NCBI RefSeq assembly: GCF_009727055.1
Contig: NC_052354.1
Location: 45,901,348 to 45,965,347, forward strand
Reading direction: 5' to 3'
Length of the DNA stretch: 64,000 nucleotides
From: Benincasa hispida
Lineage: Eukaryota; Streptophyta; Magnoliopsida; Cucurbitales; Cucurbitaceae
Program-made: the position numbers and the translations under genes
The notes under the pieces: generated by a model
The model's input: only the letters and a program-made list of their open reading frames with translations
What the model was told of the DNA's origin: nothing
Database searches by the model: none
Shown: piece after piece, positions 11,307-21,896 of the stretch
Position numbering within the stretch: the stretch's first letter is position 1
How the letters are laid out: every line of letters begins with the position of its first letter

Positions 11307-11735
11307 AACACTAAGGCTTAGTGCTCAAATCATCATACTAGTTCATTCATCATACTGGTTCATCATAAAAATGGACTTACTTAAACATACTGATAGTATT
11401 TGGACAAGATAACATATCTAAATCATGTCAATTCTATGGAAAACATGCTTTACTTAACATGAGAAATAGTTTCACAAATATGTTGCTTGGCAATCCATTT
11501 AAACACTTAGCACGGGAAATATCTTCAAGAAATTAAAGTTTCTAAATCATTAAAACAGTAAGTCATCACATAGTCACTCACAATTCGTTGGCCTCTTAAC
11601 GGGTTATATGCCTCTTCTAGCTCTTCTTGGCCTGAAAGAACATAATTCCCAGTTAAATTACTCAGAATTCTTAGCAAAATACCTCAAATAGTTCATTTAC
11701 TAAAGGAACTTTCATCAACAAAGACAGTTTTACTA

Positions 11736-11960
11736 GCGAGATCCTCCACATGAGTGAGATCCTCCTCATGAGTGAGATCAGCGAGATCCTCATGAGCGAG
11801 ATCAGGAGATCCTCATAAGCGAGATCAAGCTTTTCCTGGCAAACTGTCATCCTAGCGATACTAATCTTACCAGCGAGATTCAGCCCAATTTCTAGTGAGA
11901 TTCCCTTCTAGAGCGAGATCATCATCACAAAATTAGCGAGATTTCCTTCATTAGCGAGAT
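11736..11960. repeat. Cluster of AGCGAGATC words
   Basis: About a dozen near-copies of AGCGAGATCC, GAGTGAGATCC or AGCGAGATT are spread at irregular spacing in about 225 bp, separated by short CTCATG-type linkers. It lies in the LTR nested at 10220-12913. Confidence 0.7.
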
Positions 11961-13059
11961 CCTCTTTCTCCATATGAGTTGTTTGTTTGTTCTTCCCAAG
12001 CAGTTGTCTGCTTATGCATAGCTTCTCTATTACAATTTCAAAAATTCATAACTCAAAATTCAGCCCTCTTTTAAAGAAACTTCCTTCTACAAACATGTTT
12101 AGAATTGAGTTGTTGCCTTAAAATTTCAGCTCAAAATTCCTCATCGTTTAATCTGGAGATTCAAAATTTCATCATTGGCCCCAATTCAAGTAACTGCCTG
12201 CTTGTTCAACAATTTCCAATTCAAACTTCAAAATTATATAACTCGATTTCCAGGCCTCATCTTAAAAAGTTTCATTCTATAAGATTGTTTATAACTGAGT
12301 TAACAATAGTTCCTCAAAGTTTTACCTCAAAACCCTTCGTAATTCGTCCTAGAGCTTCAATTCTCCACTAATGGCCTAGATTCACCCGAGAAACGAACCC
12401 TTCGTATTTATTTTGCCCCTCCGGCCTTATTCCAACGAGTTTGCCTTCCAACAGCCCAGCCACAGAAAATAGACACAGAGCTTTTGAATGCCACTAAAAT
12501 TACACAAATAGCCTAAGTAATTTGTCCAAACCGACCCAATGAACTCGACCTTATTGATTATATTACCGCCCAAAATCCAGCATGAACCCTCCTTATGCCA
12601 CCTGGCCCACTATTGGTGATGAAGGCTAGGATTTAGCAAATTTCATTTTGCTAACTTCACTCACAATATTACTTCAGCACCATACCTCATTAGATGGCAT
12701 GGTCTCATTCATATGCTTACTATGCATTCCATCATCAAGCATGACCTTCTTTAGCCTAGCCGAGTTTTGTCCTACTTTTACACTTAGCTACCCAAGAGCC
12801 TATTTCTTCTTGCTTCCATCTTCTACGCTTTCTAAGACATGGCTTCATTTAACTCATTAGAAAACATCACATTACTTACTCTTACTTGAAGTAATTAGGG
12901 TTCGGGTTTTACACTTGAAATATTCTTTTCTACCATCGCAATAGTGTCAGTGGGTATATTGACGACAATTTATAATTCTCACATTTCTTAGCCAATTTCT
13001 ATACAATTGACGCAACTTTCCTTTCTTTTGGCCGCAATATCTAAATAAAACAGTATAAG

Positions 13060-13081
13060 TAACTTGTATTTCTACAAGTTA
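13060..13081. other. Perfect hairpin at the LTR start
   Basis: TAACTTGTA, loop TTTC, TACAAGTTA: a 9-bp perfect inverted repeat three bases inside the LTR end. The related LTR at 58591 has a different stem with the same TTTC loop. Confidence 0.85.
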
Positions 13082-13084
13082 TCA

Positions 13085-13097
13085 CACTCCCAAATTT
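13085..13097 (-). other. Polypurine tract of the Tat-like element
   Basis: The minus strand reads AAATTTGGGAGTG immediately before the LTR start TGATAAC. A second similar tract, AAATTTGGGGGTGGGG, lies about 710 bp upstream at about 13796-13812; it may be an internal polypurine tract. Confidence 0.6.
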
Positions 13098-15213
13098 AGA
13101 TATATGCTTATCCTCAAGCATATCTTCTAGTAAGGCAATATTATTCAATCTTATCCTAAATTTTGCGTCGATTGGTTGCTTCGAATGCTCCACCTAGGTA
13201 CATTATTAATATCGCAATTTCTTTCTATCCTTGAAAATTCCTAACAAACCCCTACTTTATTCTTCTAAACAACAAAATTCTGCTCAAAAATGCTTTTCTA
13301 GTTTTAAAAAGAATGTTTACCTCTTCTTGTCAAAAAAAAACTTGATGCGTCTGGATGCGGTGGTCAAATTTTGCATTGTTTATTAGAGATTGTTGATCAT
13401 GGTTACACCCTTCGTTTTGGCTTGTTCCCACGAGTGTCATGCCAACATCCAACTACGGTTGTGTGCCAATCTCAACTTTAATTCTTGAATTTCAAAAGAG
13501 TTGTCTCTTGTTTCTTTTATTTGTTTCCTTTTTCTCATTTTTCTCTTTTCAAATTTCATTGTTCTTGGAAACTCACCTTCGTTTTGGCTTGCTCCCACAG
13601 GTGTCCTGCGAACATCCAACTATGAGTAGGCTCCTTTCACAACTTAACTCTTATCAGGTTGGGATTGTTTTTTGAGTTTTCCTTGCACTGACATTGGAGT
13701 TTATATGAAAATTTATATATTTTTTTTTTGTTTCTATAATAATGAACGCATTTTTCTTAATGACCACATCACTTGATCGTATCTGCTCAGACCTTCCCCA
13801 CCCCCAAATTTAGAGATGCGCAAAGTCCTCATTGTGTTATTTGGACAAAATAGACAAATACTTAGACAAAATTTTAAAAAGAAGGTTTGAACAGAATTTT
13901 GAAGGATAAAAAGTAAAGCATTGCTATAGCCATGAATTAACTAAGTGTTAGTTAGAAACTACAAAGTATGCGTGTATGCATATAACTCATCATGGCAGTA
14001 CAATTAATAACGCAAAATAGAAGATCGAGAATATCGCAAATAATGACAAAGAATGATAAAGAAGAGGCTATCGCATACTTGAAAGAATTATTACTCAATT
14101 GTATTTAAAAATTAACTAAGTATATAAGGAATTACAATTAACGCAATACAAAACTTTTATCATGTACAAAGAATCAAAGAATAAGTTTCTTTATAAAGAA
14201 AAATAATGAATGAAGTTATCTTTTGTTTTGATTCAAACGGGTGCACGATTAAAAATTAACACCACGCTTCCATTAATGCAAATACATTTTTGCTGAGGAC
14301 GAACAATAACGAATGCATCACCGCAACACACTCCTTAACTCAATGCATTTCTGGAAGAGGGGCGCACAGTACTTCTACCAGTGCAACATTACCTCAACAT
14401 AGTGCGTTTTCGCTAAGGACGGGCTAACAATACATACGAGCGCAACACACCCCTCAACGCAATGCATTTGGGTATAATGGACGCAAAGTGTATCTGTATC
14501 ATGAAATGCACCCATCATCGCATTTCATAACAATTTTTTTTATTTTTTATTTTTAATTCATCAATAACGCAAGTCAAGAAAACTTGCAGTGTTCATTGTT
14601 TTATTCAGTCATTCACAAAAAGAACAGCGCTACTAATGCATACAAATTAAAGAAATTAAACATGATATGGAAATACACAAATGAATTAAATTGAAAGTAA
14701 AATACAGAAAGCATTAACGGCTAATTCTAATAAGCAGTAAATAACACAATTTAGAAAGTAGTAAATGAAAGCTGTAAGAAAGCAATTAAACATAGATATA
14801 GGGATGCTAATTGAAAGAAGTTTTCAGAATTACCGTAATAACATCCCCTGCAGGAGGTCAAGCTTGCCTGCATAGTGCCATCAAGGACATTGTTAACCTC
14901 CTTGCCTCATCCCGCAATGTATACGAGAAGAGATACAATCTAATTCCTTCGGGAGTCACACCAGGTATGGAGAATGCGTTGCACATTTCTCAAACCTTGC
15001 ATTTTTCGCAACCATAGACCTTGAAATTTCGGCGCTTAATCTGGTTCTGATGTGCTTCTATGCGAAAAATATACCTGATCCCTGGGTCAACTTAGAATTT
15101 TTACATCACTCCAGTACTCATAAACCATCAGCCTGCTCTTCGCGATAAACAGACAGTATAAAGAGATCTGTCCTGCACATACTACAAAAGTATTCAACAC
15201 TAACCGTTAGCAA
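13098..15213 (-). mobile_element. Non-coding internal region of the Tat-like element
   Basis: No gag or pol similarity is visible in 2.1 kb, so this copy is internally deleted or was always non-autonomous. It has a degenerate duplication at about 13400-13450 and 13575-13625 (TTGGCTTGYTCCCAC then ATCCAACTA), three degenerate 75-bp-scale repeats at about 14270-14490 (words such as AATGCATTT and GCAACACACYCC), and an A+T-rich remainder. Confidence 0.5.
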
Positions 15214-15231
15214 TCCCCATCAACAGCGCCA
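15214..15231 (-). other. Primer binding site resembling tRNA-Asp type
   Basis: The minus strand reads TGGCGCTGTTGATGGGGA, six bases inside the LTR end CGTTACA. Plant Athila/Tat elements commonly use a tRNA-Asp-complementary TGGCGCCGTTGCCGGGGA; 15 of 18 positions agree. This is the main evidence for the superfamily. Confidence 0.6.
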
Positions 15232-15237
15232 TAAACT

Positions 15238-15460
15238 TGTAACGCTGGAAAATGTTGTACCTTCTAAGCATATATGGATATGGACAATGATGAATGTGAA
15301 TCATACAAGCTCATGATGACTTGGAAAGATGGAGATGGAGTGTGAATGTTGTGTTATGCTTATTTACACTTTATGTGATACTACTTCTAGATGTATGTGT
15401 TATTAATGAAATGCTTGTAGTATGCTATGTGTTGTCACAAGTTTCCTTGCACTGAAACCA
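15238..15460 (-). repeat. End fragment of the Tat-like 5' LTR
   Basis: This is a direct repeat of 8491-8727, with one 14-bp deletion and scattered substitutions. It ends GCGTTACA next to the primer binding site. The rest of this 5' LTR is missing; at 15461 it meets another repeat beginning ATGATGCCCCAG. Confidence 0.8.
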
Positions 15461-17045
15461 ATGATGCCCCAGTGAGGAGGACAAATGCCATCGGTGGGGT
15501 GATTAGTTACCCCTTTGCTGAGATGAGACATTCTCAACCATTAGGTAGAACCAACTCTTGGAACTGAACCTAAGAGCCACCATTTTTGGGTCCATAATCG
15601 TTAACTTTTAACTATTCCGCGTAAATGTAACCCCTCGCTTTCGGTGCCAGAGTCCCGCCCTAATGTGCTTACCGTAGGGAAAAGATAGATTAGGACAAGA
15701 GACTAAGTTATCTTATCCTCTTACAGGAGATCAAATAAAGAAACGCGCAAAACTGTCATCCTTTAGGGGGACATTCCCAAGGTGCCTCGAGGCAATGCGC
15801 AGTAAACGTTATTCAACCTAACGAGGGAGACCGAGGGATATGCTGTCACACTTTCCGCTCCTACTTACTATGAATACTCTCTACATCCACCTTAATATTG
15901 ACCTATCCAAACACCATCCATTGGGGGGACATGCCAAAGGTGTCACGAGGCCGAGGATAGATCTCACGGTGTGGACTATGTAGGAGGAACGTGAAAGGTT
16001 TAAGTGAAGCATCTTATGCCCCAAGTACCTCCACTGAATGTTCTACCTAGGGGTTCATTAACCTAGACAATCCGACTACTGATTTTAGTCTAAGTCATCT
16101 TTTTAAACTCTGCTCATAAACAACGTTTGTCTATGAAATATGAACAAGTTCAAGTAGTCACATTTAAACACTTTAATGGACTGTCTTTAACTTGCATGCA
16201 TGCATTATATCTATCTAATTCACCTTTCCAGGTAAGTTCCTAAGTAGGGTTGTTACGTTTCCGTCAACTTAAATACCTCAGCCTAGATAGAACCCGCCTT
16301 AGACAAAAGGTCCCTTATAGATAGATTTGCTACACTTCAACTTTTTATTAGCCAATTTAATCCTATTAAACTAATTAAAAGATTAAAGCCTTAGGGTTGC
16401 TAATCGTATTAGAACCGTGATCTTAGGTCTATGTGATCTAAGTTTTAAACACTTTAAAACCATGAATTAAACCTAAGCGAGCATGCATGTCTTTCTTATT
16501 TCTTTTAGTTCTAATTTCTCTTTAACTTTTAAAAAGAAACAACTAAAACCATTGCGCACAACGAGGCATTTATAACATTTATAAAATAACCTATGTGTCA
16601 TACATCATGCAATGTCCGGTCATTACTATATATAACTTTTATATAACGCGTAACAACCAAGCAAACATGTTATCATTCACTCTTATACTATAACAATTAT
16701 AATATAAAGATGATGCATGTCAATGCTTTTTATGCATGCATAAATATAACTCTTATATTATATGATGCATGAGCATGCTCTTACATAATTAAATCATGTT
16801 TCTCTAAATTATAACAATTACAATAAAGAGATGATGCATGACCATTGCATAACATAAGATGGGATTTACTATATTTGCATACCATATGACATATAAAAAT
16901 ATACATCGCATGTAATAAACAAAGGATTAATGGACCGGGATGACCCTTTACAAAAAATCGAAATGAAATAACCCTATCTATTTTATTTTTCATCGAGCAA
17001 ACTAGTTCACAGGCGAACCGGGTCTTAAACCGCCAAGAGGTCTTC
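15461..17045 (-). repeat. Dispersed repeat, inverted relative of 58.8-60.1 kb
   Basis: The reverse complement of about 15890-16350 and 16600-16750 aligns with 58860-59650. A shared block is TCACACCGTGAGATYYATSC followed by CGTG. It contains repeated modules with GGGGGACAT, CCAAGGTG and CGAGG at about 15765 and 15920. It is probably LTR or leader DNA of another retrotransposon. The only long open frame (17047-16781, minus) has no recognisable domain. Confidence 0.55.
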
Positions 17046-17921
17046 ATCGTGTAGTAAATGTCGCAGGGGGTAAACGATCATTCAGCACGGACTAGACGAT
17101 AGAAGCATAAGTAAACGATTGTGTAGACGACGAAGAGGCTGTGAAGCCTGATCGTGTAGCGCGACGATACGTAAACGATTTACCTTGCTTACTAAGCGAT
17201 TATTTAGTCAGTTACTAAGCGATGAAGCTTGCTGACCTAAACGATCGTCTAGCGTGCCCGCGCGTTAAACGATCCACGAGCATCTCATCGTCTACATAAT
17301 GCATGCAACCAGGTAAACAATTTACCTTGCGATGCTAAGTGATCATTTAGTCAGTTACTAAGTGATGAAACTTGTTGACCTAAACGATCGTCTAGCGCAT
17401 GACGGATTAAACGATACTCAGCGATTGCGTACCCGATCGTCAACCCGATGTGACCAACTCTTGATCGCATTTCTCATCGTTTAACCGATGCGTTCAACAG
17501 TGATCGCGTACACCTTCATCTTTACAATGCGATCAACAGCGATCGCGTAAAACATCTTCTGCACGATGCGATCAACCCTAGATCGCCTCCTTTTTTCGAA
17601 GAACTGCAATGCTTGCCCAGATCGCGTACCACTCTTATGCAATACTTGCATAGATCTGCTTCTTCGACGAACGACTCAAAACTTCAAACAAACTTTGAAT
17701 ACAGACTTGATAATGGTTATTAATGCCAAAAAACGCAGGGGCCTTTACAAATAACCGCAAATGTAAAAGGATCTAAAACAAACTGAGGCTAATCATCCCG
17801 AAAAAAATCCATTAATATGGCACATCCATAGCAGATTTAACAATTAAACAGCATAGAAATGCACCTACCATAAATGTAAATCCTATTTCGTTGCAATAGA
17901 TGAGATCGAAGTAACACCAAT
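17046..17921 (-). other. Second copy of the copia leader, primer site deleted
   Basis: 17325-17910 repeats 4052-4650. An extra upstream block (17046-17324) repeats the same decamer-rich motif again. Next to the LTR the primer site is lost: where the first copy has 4647-4660 (GGCTCTGATACCA region), this copy reads GTAACACCAATTG. The element can no longer prime reverse transcription in the usual way. Confidence 0.7.
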
Positions 17922-20240
17922 TGAAGGATCTCATATCTTAAAGTTCCATGAGCACGTTCGGATCGCTCTGAACTCACCGTGACCGAAATATAACATTATA
18001 CATTCAACACATACAGTTATGCAAAAAAACTCTAATTAACGGCATGCTCAGAACAAAAAATTAACAAAGGGAAAGAATTCCATACCAGTTGAAGACTATC
18101 TTCAAACTTCAGAACTCCAACACAGCGGAAACCCTCCAAGTGATCTACCAACGCCCGGCAGGAACGTCGACTACTGCAGCATGATCAACACAAACTCACA
18201 ACCACAACGGGCACGACACCACCACTAATGAGCCTCGGATATTCTCGAAATGAAAACCCAAAGGGTAGGCTTTGGTGAATTTGAGAGGAAGGAGGAACAC
18301 GAATCGTGTAGGCGATAAGCAAGTGGGAGGGAAGAAAATCGTTATCGCATAGCAGAAATGTTTAACTAGAAGAGCTACACGATCGTGCAGAATTTGTTGT
18401 TCGATCGTTTAGGAAAAGTTATACGATCGTTTAGCTAAATCGGCACACTATACAATCATTTAGAGAAGTTATCTGATCGTGTAGGCTAGAATATGCGATC
18501 GTTTAGTGCGAGATGGACGATCAATTAGGCGGAGAAGCGACTATCGTATAGGCTCTCGAGCGATCGTTTTCTTTCACCAACGCGTGCTTCACAAAAAATT
18601 TTGAGCGAATGACCGGCTTATCGATTGCATTATCCAAAATGAAAACTTTTTTCATTTATAACTCATCGGTTACCATAACCGATGTTGTCCACTAACCCAC
18701 GTCCAAAAGTGATATTAGGATTAATTATCATATAATTAATCAATTAATTAATTAATTAATTAATATAATCATATTATATTTATGTCCTATAGTTTGATAT
18801 CACATATCTACTATAGTATTTTCTCCTCCACTTGATATAAATCATATTTATATATAATTTCTTCCATAATAATGTATCTCATACATTTTCCAATTATATC
18901 ATATATAATTAACCAGTCCAATTATATCATATATAATCGAACTTCCTCTTGTCAATTTGAACATTTCAAATTAACCCAAATATTGGTTCTCAACTTTATC
19001 CAAGCTACCCAGAGGACCTAATGGACCTATGGCTCGAAGCTCCAACGGTACGTGAATAGATGACTAAACTCTTTAGCCACGAGATCCACCATCCGTTAAC
19101 TGTCAGGCATTCCACTAAAGACTAACAACTGAACTCTTATTACCACAGATATATTTCTATGTCCATCGGATATAACCAATCATGAGTACGATGACCTTTC
19201 ACAGATACTCGTAAGTACAGCTGGGCCAAATTACCATTATGCCTCTGTAGTTACATCTCACTCCTTAAGTACCACTAATTCCTCTAATGAACAATACAAC
19301 ATAGTCCAACTATGTGTAAACACCTCTCGAGCCAAGAGAAAGTGTGTGGCGCCACATCATTCAAGCCCTGGAATTAGTCCTTAAGGGAGCTATCTATCTA
19401 CTTACCCCTGCCTTGGGGAAGGAGTGAATTCCATCTTATGTAACTGAGTTCCCATCTCCCAAATCAGACGAATCCCAAAATGGTAGGTTTGAATTGGCGA
19501 CCTGGCCACTCACACCCATACAAATCAAAGAACCGCCCTCAATTGTAGGAGTTCCCAACTCACTCAGGATTGAGGTCATGTTACCTATGGTCATCCGAGT
19601 GAAGTGAAGTCTCTGTCATGAACGGTGTTATGTAACGAGACATTAACACTTCGTGGTCAGATCTTATACAAACTCTTTGTATAGGGCGCCCCCGCTCGCA
19701 TATCCCCAACACGAATGATCAGGATCAGACCATCTGTGACAAGTCACAACACTTGTGACCATTCCACAAAGCGAACCGCATCCGTAGCGTTACCAGGATA
19801 AGGTTTCCCTCCTATATCCATATACTACAGACCATTTTGGTTATCACTCAAGACATGATCAGTGATGCCCCAAAGTTTTGTTTTTTTAAAAAAAAATAGT
19901 TGGTGGTTAATTTAGGAAAAAGAAAAGGGAATTAGGGTTATAAAGGTGTTTTTTTTGTGGGGTAGGGGAGGGGGCCTTGGGTTGTGTGCTAGACAAAAAA
20001 AAGGGGAAAAAAAAATTCTTTTCTCTTCTTCTTCCTTTTTTCCAGAATCACAAACCCCCTACTGTACAGTCGTCATCAGAAGCCATCTTCCTGTCCGTCG
20101 AATCGAGGCGTCCAGTGTTAAGCTAATCACGGAGCTTCATCCATCGCCGCCTCCTCGCGCCTCAGCCCAGCGCATTTCGACCGTGAGTCTCCGTCGCATC
20201 GAGTTCTTCTTCCACCTTTGTTCGTCCGCCGCACGTCAGA

Positions 20241-20349
20241 CCGTCGATAGTTGAAGCCCAGCGTGCATCAAATTTGTTAACCGTCAATAGCGAAGCCCAG
20301 CGTGCGTCAGTTTTTTCGTCGATAGCCGAAGCCCAGCACGCGTCAGATC
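20241..20349. repeat. Three degenerate units of about 35-40 bp in the solo LTR
   Basis: Each unit has CCGTCRATAG, then GAAGCCCAGC, then a GCRTCA end. Spacing differs by a few bases between units. Confidence 0.7.
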
Positions 20350-20659
20350 GCTCACCTTGTTCAATTGCACACCAGGACAGTGCCGGTTGTTGCCGATTCA
20401 TGGTTGGTTCTGTCTAATTCTTCTTTTCGGGGTAAGTTTCAGTTCCCTTTTGGCAGCCCATTGTCTTTTGAGATTCTTGGGCCTAAGCTAACCTTCACCC
20501 ATGGAATTTATGATTGGTTTCAAGAACGTGTGGCGGTGAAGGGAGTTTTTTAGCAAAGAAAGGTTTCGTTTTGGGAAAGTTCGTTATCCTGAGGTAAGTG
20601 GTTTACTGCCGGTTGCCCTAAGATTTTGATAAGCCTACTAAAAATTTTTATGTCATTTA

Positions 20660-20885
20660 TGAGTAAACTGTGATGGAATCTAATATGGGTAATTATAGTT
20701 GACGTATGAGAATACTATGGTAAAGTTAGATGTAAGAGTAGACTGGGATACTGTGATAAGGTTTGAAGCATGAGTAGGCTGGGGATAGGGTGCTAATGTT
20801 GATATATGAACAGACTGTGATAAGGCTTGATGTATGAGTAAACTATGATAAAGTTGATGTATGAGTAGCGGTGTTAAAGTTTGAT
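20660..20885. repeat. Degenerate tandem array of TTGATGTATGAGTA units
   Basis: Six or seven units of about 27-37 bp share TTGATGTATGAGTAGACTG and GATAARG. They lie in the middle of the solo LTR. Confidence 0.7.
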
Positions 20886-21647
20886 GCTGATTCATGGCCT
20901 TGATTGCATGCTTATGTCTGAGATTTTAATGACTATTAGTTCCAAGATTCTTGACTGTATGCTTATGTCCATATGAGATTTCAGTGGTTGTTAGTATTAC
21001 CATTGGGCTATGCACATCGCATGTGTGAGCCTTCGAGCCACACCCTATGCTTATGTACAGTGTCGTTTTTGGGATCATCACTTGTGTTTATGCCTGTGAC
21101 CTTTGTGTCACTATTTATGAAAGCGTGCCTTCGGGTTCGCCCCTTATGCCTATGCCTATGATGTCCTTGTGCATTTTGATCCAATGGAAAGACTAATAGA
21201 TCACTGAGTGGGCCCAGTAGTGGGCTGCTTACTGAGTATATTTTTATACTCACCCTTTTCTTTCCCTAATTTTTTCAGGTAAGGGTAATGACAGACTGGC
21301 GCATGACAAGAGAGATCCATGACCTGGCCATTAGGATGATTTACTGCTTCCGCACTTAGTATCATGTTTTGAAATCTGGTTTAGGAGTTAGGCATTTTAT
21401 ACTCTCATACAAAATTTATTAATTTTATTATTTGACTATTTAATTGTCTTCATTTTAAAGTTGGGTTTAAGGGTACCCCGAATGGTAAATTTTTTATTTT
21501 ATTTTATTTTATTTTTGTTTTAGTTTATTTATTTTTATTTAATTATGTTTTCTTACCTTTGCTCATTTGAGCATTATTAAATAAAATTTGGTTCTTTTAT
21601 TTGATGGTTTAAAAGAAAATGTATGATTGAGCTTATGCATGCATGAA

Positions 21648-21686
21648 GTAACGCCCTAGTATTAAGTAGGAAACTAGGGTCGTTAC
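21648..21686. other. 13-bp terminal hairpin of the solo LTR
   Basis: GTAACGCCCTAGT pairs with ACTAGGGTCGTTAC across a 12-base loop, with one unpaired T. The stem ends one base before the LTR terminus. Confidence 0.8.
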
Positions 21687-21896
21687 ATGATCCACTTGTA
21701 TGTCACCACATACATGCTTGAGTCACATACAGATAACCAGGGATTTTATGTTTATTGGTTTGTGGTAAAGCAAATAAAACAATTAACCGAGCAAAATACA
21801 AGATGTGAAGTAAATATCATATATTGACAATACAAGCATTCGTACATACTATTTACAAACTACAGGACACGAGACTTTAAGGCATCAACCCCAACA

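Larger units (their letters stand above)
10220..12913 (-). mobile_element. LTR nested in the Tat-like LTR
   Basis: The minus strand starts TGTAAAACCCGAACCC at 12913, like the TGTAACACCCGAGCC start of the LTR ending at 24785. The plus-strand left end begins TGTCATACTCC. Flanks are CCTAA (10215-10219) and CTTGA (12914-12918), which match at three of five bases with two transitions, so the target duplication is plausible but not exact. The host sequence on both sides aligns to the related LTR at 57-58.6 kb, supporting insertion. It contains two notable repeats (11012-11306 and 11736-11960) and no gene. Confidence 0.6.
8491..13084 (-). mobile_element. Tat/Athila-like 3' LTR with a nested LTR inside
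   Basis: On the minus strand the LTR starts TGATAACTTG at 13084 and ends GACGTTACA at 8491. Its last part (8491-8727) is repeated at 15238-15460. Its first and last parts resemble the element at 56.9-58.6 kb. Outside the start lies a polypurine tract (13085-13097). The 4.6-kb span includes a 2.7-kb insertion (10220-12913), so the LTR itself is about 1.9 kb. Direct-repeat logic, ends, polypurine tract and primer site agree with one minus-strand element running 15460 to 8491; the superfamily is inferred from the primer site. Confidence 0.65.
19861..21687 (+). mobile_element. Solo LTR, 1827 bp, Tekay-like ends, perfect 5-bp target duplication
   Basis: Flanks are TGATC at 19856-19860 and 21688-21692, and removing the insert restores the sequence found intact at 6561-6620. 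It starts AGTGATGCCCC and ends GGGTCGTTACA. LTRs should start TG; a single T-to-A change at base 1 explains the start. Such TGTGATGCCCC...GTTACA ends recall plant chromovirus LTRs (inference). Strand is set by analogy with those LTRs. It contains two degenerate tandem arrays and a terminal hairpin. Confidence 0.8.
17922..21896 (-). mobile_element. Second copia LTR, interrupted by a solo LTR
   Basis: It aligns end to end with 4666-6790: minus-strand start TGTTGGGGTTGATGCC at 21896, end CCTTCA at 17922. The copia part is about 2143 bp (17922-19860 plus 21693-21896). The break is a 1827-bp insertion with a duplicated TGATC. The right flank (21897 onward) belongs to a different LTR. Confidence 0.85.

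Noticed and set aside
20162..20401. Minus-strand frame with repeated DARWAS residues as a small repeat protein
   Set aside because: It translates the tandem units of a solo LTR and has no support as a gene.
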